Positions 20,443 to 34,019 are shown, counted from the stretch's first letter. The stretch: DNA of 64,000 nt from Camellia lanceoleosa (GCA_025200525.1 CM045768.1:44983022-45047021), one strand, 5' to 3'. The notes: a model not told the origin generated them from the letters alone. Made by a program: numbers and translations.

Positions 20443-23400
20443 ATGGCTAGACGCAGGAGATAAGGAGAAAATGAATGCATGGAAGAAGATGTGGAAGGAG
20501 AGGTAGAAATACCTAATCTAGAGGATAATATGATAATACATCCTGTGGAAGTATCTGTTTTATCAGAACCTATGGTCAAACAGACTAGCACTTCGGAGCA
20601 AGTACAACATGTTCAAAGTATTGGACGAGGCCAAGGAATTGGACCATCTACTGTTCCATCTACTCAGCCAATGAATCCATGGGGAGGCCTAGTAGATGCC
20701 ATGGGACAGCAGTTAATGAATACAATAGAAAGATGGGCAACATCATTTATAGATTGAATGAATACTCATCAACCAACTAACGTAAGGCAAATTAAGGAAA
20801 TTTCAAATGTCCCTCAGCAAAGATTGGCTAGAGATAAACAATCTATGCAAAATAATGGACATTTGAATGGTTAAACTAGTAATCAAAACTATAAAAGACC
20901 ATAATCTCAGTCTTGGTATGAGCCTCTTTCGAGGCCTGTGACAAATCAAAATGAGTCATTACTTAACAGTGAAGCCATGCAAATTGGTGGATCTAGACCA
21001 ACACAAGAAAATGGCATAAGAATGTTTTCAAATCCCATGTTCGAAGCCATACTTGGCATGAGGGGGTTCACTAATCCTTTGTTCGAATTTGTATTCGGGG
21101 AGTTGGAAGGGTTTCTTGTAACTAGAAGAGACACAACACCTATTTTAGCACCTTTAGCAGGTCCTTTCATAGGACAGGCTCAGTGTCACGACCCAAACCC
21201 GCCCCTATAGGTTTAGCATCGTAACCGGCCAGTAATCCGTGGATTTCCAAAGGCCTCTAAACAGATTAGCAAATAGTAAGGGGCTGCAGAAGCAATAATA
21301 CAAAATAAACAAGGTCCAATGAGCTGTAGTAACGTACATGGGATGGAACATTTCAAAACTTATATATATATATATATGCATAAACATGTCAGTCCAGGTA
21401 CACAATATTTACAACCTGTACAACCCAAGACCTGTCTTTATAAAACATATACAGAGACTAGCATGAAATACAAAAACAACCACAGCATTAGGCTTCGATC
21501 GGAACCTCCTCGAGAGGCACAACGGATGGCTGACAAAAACAGAACAGAAGGCCGTCAACTCTGGCCCTGGTCATGTGCCGTCTCACCTAAATACATAATA
21601 TAAACTGTGAGCGAAAGCCCAGTGAATAATAATAGAATAAAGGGTTTCAATGAATGAGTTTGTACAGATTCAGAAATCACAATCCAGATTTGCATCAAAT
21701 TCATCATTTGTCTAGATCAAATATATAGACAGAAATCATAAGTCATGATTAATTTACGTGATACATCCATTAGCATTAACAGAACAGAACAGAACACATA
21801 CGCGTGAGGTTACGAATAACCAGTTCCATAAAGGAACCTCCGGATCCGTTCTGAAGCGTAACGAAGTGAGCCCGTGTGAGGCCTCTGGTATGGGTAACAG
21901 AGTGCAGACAAAAATAAGTTCCATGAAGGAACCTCCGATACTGGGTAATAGCTAACAGATATCACATGATGCTAAGGATGTCACGAAATACATATCAGAA
22001 ATTGAACAATCATTCATTGTACAGAACATATCATTTCGGAAAACATATCTTTTTTTATCACATAGAAAGTAGATACAGTTTGAACATAACTTTACTAAAT
22101 TATTACTCACAGTTGGCCTTGAAATAGACAGACGGAGCAGATTGATCACAAGACACGCGGCACGTGACTTACATAACACATAACGGACACACACTTGAAA
22201 CACACATTCTAATCACACAAAACTTACGTCGTTGGTTCTTAATGTGTTTCTAACCTTAAAGCCTCACTATAGAGTCTTAAACATGGCCTAGGAATGCCTA
22301 GGATGGAATAAGGATACAAAGATGCCTTGGAAAACATTTTTCAAAATTTGTTGAAAACAGGGGTCTCGCTCGAGCGTAGCTTTCTTCGCTCGAGCGAGCT
22401 TGCCAAAACAGAGAGGTCGCTCGAGTGTAGACTCCTTCGCTCAAGCGGTCTGTAAAAATGCAAAAGTACTGGTTGTTGAATTTTTATGCTCGATGCACGC
22501 CCGATGCTCGCTCGAGCGTGAGACACACCCTTCGTTCGAGTGTAGGTCTCATCGCTCGAGCGTGCGCCTGCATGCACTAAAAACCTGAGAGCTTGCAATT
22601 TACGCTCGAGCCACCATTCCTTTGCTCGAGCCTAGCTCTGAACAAACGATGGTTGCTCGAGCGTGGAATCCTTCGCTCGAGCGAGGAAACCAAATTCTGG
22701 AATTTTCCAGATTTGCCTCCCAAGCTCAAACCAAGCATTCAACTACCCAAATCTCAACCTCTTGGGCCCATTTTTTGGAAAAACACTTTAAACTCATAAT
22801 ATAACATGTTTTAAAGATCTTGCATGCAAGAATTTCCATGAAAACACTTCAAATTGTTATGATATGGACATGCATGCATGATTTAAGCTCTAATTCAACA
22901 TGTTTAATTCAATTCTTTTCTTAGATCACTAATGTCACATGAATCATGCAAGAAATGACTTGAATTCACAATCAAGAAGGTAATTCTCCTACCTTAAGTC
23001 TTGAATTCCAAGTATGGATGCTCAATTATGAAAATTCCTCTACAATTCTTCAAGTTCCAAGCCAAAAACTCTTGTTGAAGCTAAGTCTCTTCTCCTCTCT
23101 CACTCTCCTACGTTTTGTCTCAAATATGGCTGAGGAAATGATGTATGGAGTATGCTAATCAAGTCCCAAACAAGTCTCTTAGAAGTGGTCCACCAAGTGG
23201 CAGTTTCGTAAATAATTGAACTAATATAATTTAGCGTTATTTAATCGAATTTAATCGTTCCAAATCAAATTTTAATTAAACTTACCATAAAATTCTATAA
23301 ATCCTAACTAATACTTAACACAAAACAATTTCGAAATCGGGCGTCGGTAAGGCTTTCAATTTGCAGTTCAAAGTTGAAACATGAACATATCATTTTATGG

Positions 23401-25581
23401 CAAACAGATAGAAACACAAAGATAATGCAATACACATGCAAATTAATTCTAGATTTCTTCTAAATTACTCTTAAGCATAATTAATCATGTTTTAGCATTA
23501 ATCGGAGGTCGGGGTTATTACACTCAGAGGGGTTACCCATACCCTTAACAGCAGCCAGCACCATAGGGACAACCAGTTCCAAATATACCACCCTATGGAC
23601 CAAGAGGACCTCAGGCACAAGGTTGTCCACCAAATCCTGTGTTTGTTCCTCCAGTAGTGGTTCAACAAGCACAAAATATGGGTCATAGGAACCAAATTGC
23701 TGATATTGTTAGAGAGATGTGTGGACCGATGGCTCGGGGGGTTCAAACTCCTGTGTATAGGAAACCATATCTAGAATAGGTAGATCGGGTACATGAATAC
23801 CCAACAGGGTTTAGGATACCAAACTTTGCTCTTTTTTATGGGAATGGAAACCAGTCAACGGTAGAGCATATTGCTAGGTTCGTTGCTCAATGTGGTGAAT
23901 TTACCAATAATGATTACATGAAGTTAAGACTATTCCCAAATTCTATAACTGGGGCGGCTTTTGTATGGTATATTAACCTTACACCTGGCTCCATCCAAAC
24001 TTGGCAACAAATGGAGAAGGCATTTCATGCCCAATTCTTCTAAATGGAGCTAGAAGTTTCCATGGCAGACTTGGCAAGGTTGAGTCAAAGGCCTGATGAG
24101 AAGGCTGCTCAATTTATTGCCAGATTCAAAAGAGCACGAAACAAATGTAAAATCATCATACCAGAGCCTGAGTTCGTGAGATGGACTCAAAATGGTTTAG
24201 AGTTTAGGCATCGAAAGAAGTTTGACTCAACTAAGTTTAGAGACTTAGTGGAACTGACCTATAAGGTGCCTAGGTATGAAGCATTACTAGAATAAGAACA
24301 AGATTGAAATAATGCATCATACAAGATGTATTATAGAGATCCTAATTATGAGATTGATGCAGCAGAGATTGTAGGGAAAGAACCTGTGATCTGTGAAGCA
24401 TTAATTCATAAAGACACAACAATAGACCAGCAGTTTAAAAAGAAAGACCTTTATAGGAAATACTCTTTCGATTTAACAAAAGTAGATGACATTTTTGATC
24501 ATTTGCTTGCGGCAAACATCCTGAAGTTACCAAAAGGAGTCCAAATTCCTTCTCTAGAGGAGCTTAAAGGAAAAGTGTATTGTAAATGGCATAATTCTTG
24601 GTCTCATTCAACTAAAAACTGTATTGTTTTTCGAGACAGGATCCAAGAGCAAATTCGAAAGGGGAGTTTAAAATTCCCAACTATGGCAGAAAAGGCTATA
24701 GGGATTAACACTAATCCGTTCCCAGAAATTTGAGAAATGGCAGCCAATGTTATTGTGTCAGACTTCCAGAACTTATCCTTGAAGGAATTGGAAGAGGTCA
24801 ATGTACAAATGCATGTTGCCAGCCAGACTACCATCAAGAAAGATGCTAGAAGTTTACCAGCTGTTGGACAAGGCTTTGCAGACCAGAGGGAAGACTCTGA
24901 TGAAGAGGCATTGGATAATGATTCTTTAGAGGCAGCTGTCATGCAAAGAATGTGTCCCAGGTGCAGGTTGAGCTACAAGTGGTTGAAAGGGCTTCTGATT
25001 GTAGGGAAGCAATATTACAAGGATGTGCAGGGGTGTCCTAAACCAACCAGTGCCTATAACAAGAGGCCATATCCAACTGGTACTAGGCAGCAACCATTCA
25101 TAGTTGAGCCAATAGCCACTAAAGTGCACTTCAAGGGCAAGAGACCTTTATATGAATTCAGACCACCCAGCTATTACAGAATGAAGGGCAATCATTCTGA
25201 GAGGAGACTTAAAGTGGGCTTAAGTCGTGGGATCAAAGCCAGAGATTGGCCCCCTAGACTAGCCTCGCACAAAAAGGAAAGTGGCCACCTTTATGGAAGG
25301 CCTAAATTAGGCCCAAAACAGGGGGTCAGAGCCAAGCAGTGGCCTTCACAGCCAGCTTTGAAATTGGTTTCGAAAGAAGAAAAAGACAGTTCGACAACTG
25401 GGCTAGTGGATTCATGGGTACCTGGAGTTTCAGATTGGTTTGTCATGCAGAACAAACCTAGGGAAATGTCTACCCAAAGAAATGTTGTTGAAGACCAGGG
25501 GAGGATGGTTAAACATCCTTTGGTAGCTCTAAATAATTGGGTGTTACTAAAGCATCAAAAAACAAAGCAACCAAATATGGT
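20443..25581 (+). pseudogene. TE2 gag (interrupted by solo LTR A)
   Basis: The first ATG after the leader is at 20443; an early stop follows and the frame resumes at 20479. After a glycine- and proline-rich N-terminal part and the inserted LTR (21184-23522), the capsid begins near 23760: ARFVAQCGEFTNNDYMKLRLF, GAAFVWYINLTP and RPDEKAAQFIARFKRARNKC. A zinc-knuckle-like CKWHNSWSHSTKNC (C-x2-H-x5-H-x4-C) lies near 24580-24622. Stops at 20461, 20757, 24041 and 24293 and others break it; several fit Trp codons changed to TAG or TGA. Solo LTR B interrupts the frame after 25581. Gag role is clear from order and motifs. Confidence 0.8.
21184..23522 (-). mobile_element. Solo LTR A, CGCTCGAGCG family
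   Basis: 2339 bp with TG...CA ends and a perfect 5-bp target duplication CTCAG (21179-21183 and 23523-23527). Removing it restores the gag reading. The ends do not form direct repeats and no coding region is inside, so it is read as a solo LTR left by recombination, not a whole element. On the minus strand it starts TGTAATAACCCC and ends GGGTCGTGACA, like B, C and D. It holds an array of CGCTCGAGCG palindromes at about 22370-22685 and a TA microsatellite at 21359-21377. Confidence 0.88.
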
Positions 25582-28092
25582 TGTGACAACCCTCACCACC
25601 GTTTACTGATAATACCACTGATTAGTGCTAATCTATGATTAAGCATGTTAATTAATTGATTGACTGAAATTCTGAATGGATTGATTGAGTGTATTAGTTT
25701 AATTTTGTGTCTATCTGTTTGACTGCTAAATTATCTGTTCATGTTTTGTGTTTTCAACTGTAAGTTGAAGGCCTTATCGGCGGCCGAATCTGAAATTGAT
25801 TAGTGTTTTATGCTAATTAGAATTAATGTGATTTTATGACATATTTAATTCAAATGTGTTTTGGTATGATTAAATTAGATTAAATATTGATAAATTATAA
25901 GAGTTTGACTTATTTTCACATTTGCCACCTAGTGGACTTATCTAGGAAACCCCTCTCCACTTTATACATGTTGATACAACATTTCTTCAGCCCATTTCCT
26001 TGACAAAACTGACTAGGAAGAGAGAATTAGAGAGAGAGAAAGTAACTTCAACAAAATTGGCTTGAAGGCTTAGGAAAATTGAAGAATTCTTTGCATATTG
26101 AGCATCTACACTTGAAATTAAGGACCTAAGGTAGGATATTCATCATTTAATTTGTGAATCCAAGTTCTTTCTTGCATGGTTCATGGAAGTCTTGTGAGTT
26201 AAGTCTAGAATTGTCTTATTGTGTTGAATTATGAGTTAATCCATGCATGCATGTACATATTGTGAAGTTTTGAGGTTGTAGTTCATAAATTCCACATGCA
26301 TGTTCATATCTTGAGCTTAGTCCATGAATTCATCTTGTTTTTGAGGCAATTGAGCTCATTTGAGCAAGTAATTGAAGCTTTGAATTTGATTGAACACATG
26401 CATGTTACATTTGAAGTTGTTCTTGAAGTTTGGTTTGAAATTGGGTTTAATTGACTCACCTTTGGGCCTTGATTTTACAAATTGAGCTTTGAATCATGTT
26501 ATATTATGAGTTTTAAAGTGTTTTCCAAAAAATTAGCCCAAAAGGATCGAATTTGGTGTATTGAAACTTGATTTTGAGCTTGAGGTTCAAATCTGGAATT
26601 TCCAGATTTTGGACCCACGCTTGAGCGAGGAACTCCACGCTCGAGCGTACAATCTGAGATCATGCCATCTGCTTGAGCGAGGAAAGTGACGCTCGAGCGT
26701 AAAATGCGTGTATCCAGTACTTTGCATGAGTTTACAGTCCGCTCAAGCGAGAGAGTTCACGCTTGAGCGAGGACTTGTGTCTCACGCTCGAGCGGGGGTC
26801 GAGCGCCCATCGAGCGTGAATTTTGAGCATCTAGTATTTTTGCTATAGCTTGCTTGAGCGAAGAAAGTCACGCTCGAGCAGAGATCCTTTGTCTGCATGT
26901 CCGCTCGAGCGTAGAAAGCCACGCTCGAGCGAGATCCCTGTTTTCTGAAAATTTTGAAAAGTGTTTATAAGTACATCTTTGCATCCCCTTTCCATCCTAG
27001 GCATTCTTAGGCCTAGTTTAAGGCATCTTAATGAGGATATTGATGTAGAACCACACCGACTCTAAGTAGGAACTAAGTCTTCGATTCCCAAGTATGTGTA
27101 ACTTAGTGTGTGTTCATCTTGTAACTGTGTAGGGTTAGCATCCAGAGATGCACTCTTGCTTATCTGTAGCCCAGAACTTTGTGAGTAACAATGTTGTAAA
27201 GATATGTTCAATTGAGATTACTTTCTGTACGAATGATTGAACTGTTTTATGAAATAACACTGTTTACTGAATGAATGCTTGTCCTAATTGCAAACTGTAT
27301 TCATGGCATCCATAGCAATTTACTGTTACTGTACTGTACTGCTACTGTTATAGAGATCTCTGTCGATTCCCATGTTGGAACCACTACTGTTTACTGATAT
27401 GATGACCATCACTTGACTGTTCGGTCTGTTAAGACCTATTGTACTGTTTGCTATTGGATGTACCACATATGACTATTATAGTTTCTGAATGACTATTATG
27501 GCATGAAATATGAGCCACAAACTGAATGACTGATATACTGATAATTGACTGTTTCCAATACCGAAAGGACATTCATCCTTAATCTCTTTATGCATATGTT
27601 ATTCACTGGGCTTTAGCTCACTGTTTATATATATATATATGTAGGTGTCCAGGCACCAGACCGGAGCTAGAAGCGTTGGGTTAAACTCCATTTTTGTCAA
27701 GCCAACCACTGTGCCTCACTACGAGTTTCCAAGCCTGAACGAGCCAAGACTGTTTGGGGCATTTTAGATTCTCCCTTTTTTGTCTCTGTTTTGTGTTACT
27801 GTATAGACTGAATGATAATTGTACTGTACTGTTCCAATAGGGATTGGGTCTCTGTCCCAGATGATTGTATATGTATGTATATACTGTTTTGTTCTGAATG
27901 TGAATATATTAAGAAAAGTCTTTTTGCATACTGACTGTCATAGCTCATTGGACATCTTTTAATTACTGTTTTGGTTTCTGCCAGCCCCTGAACTCTGTAT
28001 TACTGTTTTACTGTTAAGCAAGCCTTCGGTAATCATCGGATTACTGGCCGGTTATGGTGCTATACCCATAAGGGTGGATTTGGGTCGTGACA
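25582..28092 (+). mobile_element. Solo LTR B, CGCTCGAGCG family
   Basis: 2511 bp, starting TGTGACAACCC and ending GGGTCGTGACA, with a perfect 5-bp duplication ATGGT (25577-25581 and 28093-28097). It splits the gag-protease region of TE2. Orientation is opposite to A. The CGCTCGAGCG array is at about 26620-26935. A TA run at about 27626-27641 and the words near its right end match the left end of A in reverse complement. No coding sequence. Confidence 0.88.
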
Positions 28093-28097
28093 ATGGT

Positions 28098-29401
28098 CCC
28101 AGTGATTTCTAGATCCCTAAGGAGGAAGATCCAGCGAAGGTACACTTAGTACCAAAAGGATCTGAAAGAAGTGAAGAAAGCTCTTCATTGGTCCAGTCAA
28201 AAGGCCAGACAGAGGGAAAGAAATGTCCAAAGTCAAATCATAGTCCAAACTCAACTCCTCAAGACAAAATGAGTTGCAGCAGAGGGCAGTTGGCCAAAGT
28301 TCACTCCGAACTAAAAGCCAAAGAAAGATCCAGCTTAGCAGGATTGGAAAGGGCTTTGATGGAAAGCGATAATGAGACAAAGGAAGAGGTTGGCCTAGGC
28401 CAAAGGAATAAGATGGTTGAGGAGGAAATGTTTGAGGCCTTCATGGCTGAATAAACATTTTTGGTCGAAAAATCAGCAGAAACAGACCATTCGAAGAAAG
28501 TTACTAGTATTGAAGTGCCAGAATATAGCATTGAAGATGCTTCTGAAATAATTGAGCCAGTTGGCCAAGAAAAGAAGCAGGTACAGCCAGTTGTCCAATT
28601 TGGCTTGTTTCCTCCTATGTCAGTAAATATGGTGCATATACTACCACAGGAGTTTCAAGCTGAAGATGAAAACCAAGGTTAGGAGATTGACCCAATTCCA
28701 GTTTCTATTGAAGACTCACAAGTGAGTGTGGTGCAAGATGAATCCGAAGTGACCACACCAATGGAAACTAGAGATAAGAGTGAGAAAGAGGTGAGCATTA
28801 ACCTCTTATACCCTTTTGAGTGTCCCACGACATCCATGACACAACATGTCAAACCTTTGTATATCAAGGCCTTTTTCAATGGGATACAGATGAATCGGGT
28901 ATTGGTAGATAATGAGGTAGCAGTAAACCTGCTTCCGAAATCTTCTTTGAAGAAACTAGGAAAGAGGAACCCCAGATTAATCCCAACCAGCAAAACCATT
29001 GCTGGTTTCGCTGGAGACAAACAAATGGTTGAGGGCATTTTGCCCATTAACCTGAGTGTGGGAACCAGGGACTATATGACGACATTCGTCGTTATCGACA
29101 GCAATGCTAAGTATAATGCTCTACTTGGTAGGGATTGGATTCACACCAACAAATGTGTGCCTTCCTCTCTACATCAAAAGATCATGATGGCCTTGTGCAA
29201 TGGAGAGACAGAGGAAATCAACGCAGACCCTCAACCCTTCATAGCTTGTGCAGATTTTGCAGAGGCCAAATTGTATATTGAAGAAGTGGCACCACTCAGT
29301 GTACTGAGGAAACCTGATGGATCAGCCAAAGTGACAGTTGGTGAGGAATTAGCACACCTGAAGCACTTAGTCCAGGAAAGTGCTGATGAAGAGTTTGTCG
29401 C
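28098..29401 (+). pseudogene. TE2 linker and protease segment
   Basis: The frame from 28722 to 29401 (the last residues before solo LTR C) carries a retropepsin-like fold: PLYIKAFFNGIQMNRVLVDN, then GFAGDKQMVEGILPI, TTFVVIDSNAKYNALLGRDW. The active site reads VDNEVAVN, whereas the family norm has Gly after D-x, so this copy looks inactive. The upstream part (28098-28720) is a Lys/Glu-rich linker with stops at about 28452 and 28680. Protease matures the gag-pol polyprotein. Confidence 0.8.
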
Positions 29402-30073
29402 TGTCACGACCCAAACCCGCCTCTAAGGGTTTAACATCATAACCGGCCAATAATCCTTGGATTACCGAAGGCTTCTGAACAGAATAATATATATAACAGG
29501 GGCTGTGGAAGCAAATATACAAAGTTACATAGTCCATAGAACTATGCAGACATATATGGGACAGAATATTTGAAACTTTTCATATACATGTTTGCGTACA
29601 TACATATAAGGCATTTAAATACAGTAGCCTTACATCATCCAAGCCACATATACAAGATTACTACGTGTTCAGGCCAGACATAAACATTTCAGAAATACAA
29701 AAGTTCCATAGACAAAGAACCCATATAGATCTCAAAAGGAAACCTCCATGGGAGGCGTGATAACTGGCTGACACCAAAACTCACCAGGCGGCACCTCAGG
29801 CTTGGTCACGTTCTTGCTCACCTACATACATATAAATAATACAGTGAGCTAGAGCCCAGTGAATAATAACTAGGTAAAGGGTTAAATGAATGATGTCCAT
29901 CATAGATTCAGAGATCAGAGTTAATATCAGAAACAGATTCATATACATATTCAGATTTGTAAATAGTTATATGTGGTACACCCATTAGTGGACATATTAA
30001 CTTGGTCCTAAGACTCACATGCATAGTCGGTACCGACGACCTAAAGGTCCACATCTTGCGCGCAAGAAGCCAT

Positions 30074-30243
30074 GGTATTGTTACCCCTAGGCGAGGGCTA
30101 TGTGAATATAGGTCTCGGTATTGTTACCCCTGGGCAAGGGCCACGTGAATATAAGCCACAGTATTGTTACCCCTGGGCGAGGGCCACGTGTATATTGGCC
30201 ACGGTATTGTTACCCCCGGGTGAGGGCCACGTGAACAAAAGGT
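30074..30243. repeat. 43-bp minisatellite in solo LTR C
   Basis: Four copies (starting 30074, 30117, 30160 and 30203) of a unit containing GGTATTGTTACCCCTGGGC followed by GAGGGCCACGTG. The reverse complement of the same core is tandemly repeated with a 35-bp period in solo LTR D. Confidence 0.88.
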
Positions 30244-30686
30244 GCCACAAATATATTTCAGAAAATTGGACATTCATTCATAACTTATAAAATAACATTT
30301 CAGAAAACATATCGTATCATATCAGTTAGAAAATACTTAAAGTTAAACATAACTGTACAGAGTTATTACTCATAGTTGGCTTTGGGTGCAGACAAACAAA
30401 GCAGATTAATCAAATGGTTCGAGGTACGCGACCTACACGAACCTACATACAAATTCACACTTGAATCACACGCTCAAATTATACGTAACTTGCTTTATTT
30501 GTTCTGGGTGTGTTTTTAGTCTTTAACCTCATTATAGTGTCTTAAATATGGCCTAGGAATGCCTAGGATGGAAAGAGGATGCCACAATGCACTTGAAAAC
30601 AGTTCTTAAATTTTGCTAAAAACAGGGTCCACACTCGAGCGTGGCTTTCCCCGCTCGAGCGTACATGCAAGATGTGAAGGCTCGCT

Positions 30687-31030
30687 CGAGCGTGACTTTT
30701 CCCGCTCGAGCGGACTGTAAACTTTCAAAAAGTACTGGTTGCGTGTTTTTCACGCTCGATGGACGCTTTATCCCCATTCGAGCGTGAGACTCAGGTCTAC
30801 GCTCGAGCGTAAATCCCCTAACTCGAGCGGACTGCAAAACATATGAACTTCTGGGTATGCAGCGAGCCTTTTCCCGCTCGAGCGGACTGTAAACTTTCAA
30901 AAAGTACTGGTTGCGTGTTTTTCACGCTCGATGGACGCTTTATCCCCATTCGAGCGTGAGACTCAGGTCTACACTCGAGCGTAAATCCCCTAACTCGAGC
31001 GGACTGCAAAACATATGAACTTCTGGGTAT
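30687..31030. repeat. 172-bp tandem duplication in solo LTR C
   Basis: Copies 30687-30858 and 30859-31030 are almost identical over at least the last 160 bp (one visible difference, TACGCTCG versus TACACTCG), so the duplication is much younger than the LTR family itself. Each copy holds several CTCGAGCG motifs. Confidence 0.88.
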
Positions 31031-32143
31031 ATGCATTTCACGCTCGAGCGTGACTTACGTCGCTCGAGCGGAAGTGCACGTACTCAGAGTGTCCGCTCAA
31101 GCGTGAAGTCCCCCGCTCGAGCATGGATCAAATTTATGGAATTTTCAGATTTGATCCACAAGTTCAAATTCAGCCTCTAAGGTACCAAACTCAAATTTTC
31201 TAGGCCAAAACTTTGGAAAACTCATAGAGGCTCATAAAAAACATGTTTCAAGGATTAATTCAAGAAATCATGGCCTAAAGACTTGCTAATTGAACAAAAT
31301 TCAACATGAAATTCAAGAATGTTTTATAAACATAACATGCATGAACCTTCTTGAAGCCCAACACTTCAAAACATGATCAAACTTGATGAATTGATGGAAA
31401 ACATGGTAATTTCTCAAAATGTAGGTGAGATGAGAACATGCATGAAAGAAATCTTTGAAATCATGCTCAATTTGTGGGAAAATGCACATGTATGCATGGT
31501 ATGGCCTAATTCTTCTAAATTCTAATGCAATTCCTCCATAAATTCACTTAATTCATCAATAATCTTGTAGAATCCAACATAATGACTCAATGAAGAGTTC
31601 AATTTCTTACCTAGGGGCTTGAATTCCCAAGAGGTGAAGTTAAAGCTCTTAAATCTTCTTCAAATGGCAATAATTCTAGCAATCCTTTGATTTGAGCCCA
31701 AATTCATCAAGTCTTGAACCAATTCTTCCCTCTCTCACTCACTCTCACGTTTGTATCATCCAAGGAATGAATTGGGAATGTTTTGGTGCTCAAAGAAGTC
31801 CACTAAGGCCTTAATTAGATTTGGACAAAAGTGTAATTAATTTAAAGCCAAATAAAAAATCTAATTTAATCGTTCCAAATAAACTTTTAATTAAACTTAC
31901 CATATAATCCTATAAATCTTAATTAACATACAAATCAAGTCAATTTCTAAGTCGGATGCCGATAGGGCTTTCAATTCACAAACCGAAACCAAAACATGAA
32001 CAGATTTTCCTACGCAAAATAGATATAACCACAGATAATGCAACACACACATGCTAATTAATTCAGAATTCCTCATCAATTAATGATTAGGTATAATTAA
32101 GTATAGATTAACGTTAATCAGGGATCAGAGTTGTTACAGTCGC

Positions 32144-33967
32144 CAAAGATGACCATGATGCCTGGTTGTAGGCAAAAAGATGAAACCCAAGAAGTCAGAT
32201 CTTTTGCTTTAGTTAAGTTCTCAGTATTGGACATAAAATCAATAGTCTAGATGGTACAAGAGCAAGAGAAAGAAGCCATAGTAATTGGTTGTAAGTAGGA
32301 GCAACAACAGGTCAGGGGTTTTGGCTTTGGATAAATACTGTGCATTGGATATTGAAACAAAAGTCTAGGAGATACAGAAAGAAGAAGCCTTATGGAAAGA
32401 CTTTGTTTATGAGGAGGAGGGCAAAAATGTTGAATCAAAGAAACTGGGAGCAGGACAAAGCAAGGAGATTGCTTCGAAGATAGAAGAAATCAAAAAAGAA
32501 GCATCAGTGAGTCCTCAGATGCAAGACCCTTTGGAATAAGTGAACTTAGGGGAACGCTCTATACAGCAGCCCACCTATATAAGTGCTTGGTTAAATGCTC
32601 TTAGCAGGGACCAGTTGTTGGTGGTTTTAAAGAAATATAAAGATTGTTTTGCATGGTCTTATAATAAACTATCAGGATTGGATAGGTCATTAGTAGAGCA
32701 TAGGCTTCTTATGAGGCCTAATTTCAAGCCATAGAAGTAAAAACCAAGAAGGATGAGTCCTGAAGTGATTTAGAAGGTTAATAAGGAAATTCTTAGGCTT
32801 CTCAATGCAGACTTTATTAGGACAGCCAGGTATGTTGAATGGCTATCCAATATTGTGCCTGTAGTTAAGAAAAATGGTAAAATGAGGGTATGCAACGATT
32901 TCAGAAACCTGAATTTAGCAACTCCAAAAGATGAGTATCCTATGCCCATAATAGATTTATTGGTAGACAGTTCAGCAGGGCATCAAATTTTATCAATGAT
33001 GGATGGGCACTCTAGTTATAACCAAATCTGCATTGCAGAAGAGGATATCCACAAGACAGCATTCAGATGTCCTGGGAACATTAGCACATTTGAATGAGTT
33101 AAAATGCCATTTGGCTTGAAGAATGCTGGGGCTACATATCAAACGGTTATGAACACTATCTTTCATGATCTCATTGGAGGATATTTGGAGTGTTACATTG
33201 ATGACATTGTAGTAAAGTCCCAATCCATCCAGGAACATTTGTTTCACTTAGAAGCAGCTTTTGAAAGAATGAGAAAGTTTAAGTTGAAACTTAATCCTCT
33301 CAAATGTGCTTTTGGCATATCAGCTGGAAACTTCTTGGGCTATATAGTACACAAGAAGGGAATTTAGATTGATTAGAACAAAGCCAAAGCTATCATTGAA
33401 GCCAGACCTCCATCAAGTAAGAAAGAAGTACAAAAGTTCCTTGGGCAGGTTAATTTTATTTGAAGATTTATTTTTAATACTGCTGGGAAAACTAAAGTAT
33501 TTTCTTCCTTATTAAGGTTGAAGAATGAAGAGGAATTTGTGTGAATAGCAAAGCATCAAACTGCTTTCGAAGGAATCAAAGCCTACTTGGCCAACCATCC
33601 AATGTTGATGCCACCAAAGGGTGATAAGCCCTTGAAGTTGTATATAGCTATAGCAGAAGATTCACTAGGAGTTTTCTTAGCCCAAGACAATGAAGAAGGA
33701 AAAGAGCAAGCAGTTTATTACCTTAGTAGGTTTCTAAATTCTTGTGAATGTAAATATTCAGCTATAGAAAAGTTATGCCTTGCATTGTATTTTGCTGCAA
33801 TGAAACTAAGATACTGTCTTTTGCCTACAAATGTCTTGGTAATTGCAAAGATAGATTTGGTTAAATATATGTTATCTAGATCTATGTTGAGAGGAAGAAT
33901 TGGCAAATGGATACTAGCTTTATCAGAATTTCATCTAGAATATATCCCCCAAAAGGCAGTAAAATGA
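32144..33967 (+). pseudogene. TE2 reverse transcriptase and RNase H
   Basis: From about 32540 the frame reads DQLLVVLKKYKDCFAWSY, a normal start to plant gypsy RT. Then VEWLSNIVPVVKKNGK, RVCNDFRNLNLATPKDEYP, MPFGLKNAGATYQ (33104 on), the catalytic YIDD at about 33194-33205, and FKLKLNPLKCAFG. The RNase H follows (33587-33967) with LYIAIAEDSLGVFLAQ, VYYLSRFLNSCECKYS and KWILALSEFHLEYIPQ. In-frame stops lie at about 32732, 32774, 33095, 33365 and 33461; several fit TGG-to-TGA/TAG or CGA-to-TGA changes. Polymerase identity is certain and the copy is dead. Confidence 0.9.
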
Positions 33968-34019
33968 CAAGTTTTAGCTAATTTTTTAGCAGACCATCCA
34001 TGTCAAATAGAAAGCCAAG

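Larger units (their letters stand above)
29402..32138 (-). mobile_element. Solo LTR C, CGCTCGAGCG family
   Basis: 2737 bp with plus-strand ends TGTCACGACCC and GTTGTTACA, and a perfect 5-bp duplication GTCGC (29397-29401 and 32139-32143). It interrupts TE2 between protease and RT. Same orientation as A. It has the longest CGCTCGAGCG array (about 30630-31130), which includes a recent 172-bp tandem duplication, and a separate 43-bp minisatellite. No coding sequence. Confidence 0.88.

Noticed and set aside
21184..23522. Solo LTR A as a complete LARD or TRIM element
   Set aside because: No direct terminal repeats, primer-binding site or polypurine tract could be seen within its ends.
30616..31036. 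Two near-identical 94- and 72-residue minus-strand ORFs in solo LTR C
   Set aside because: They come from the 172-bp duplication and have no protein features.
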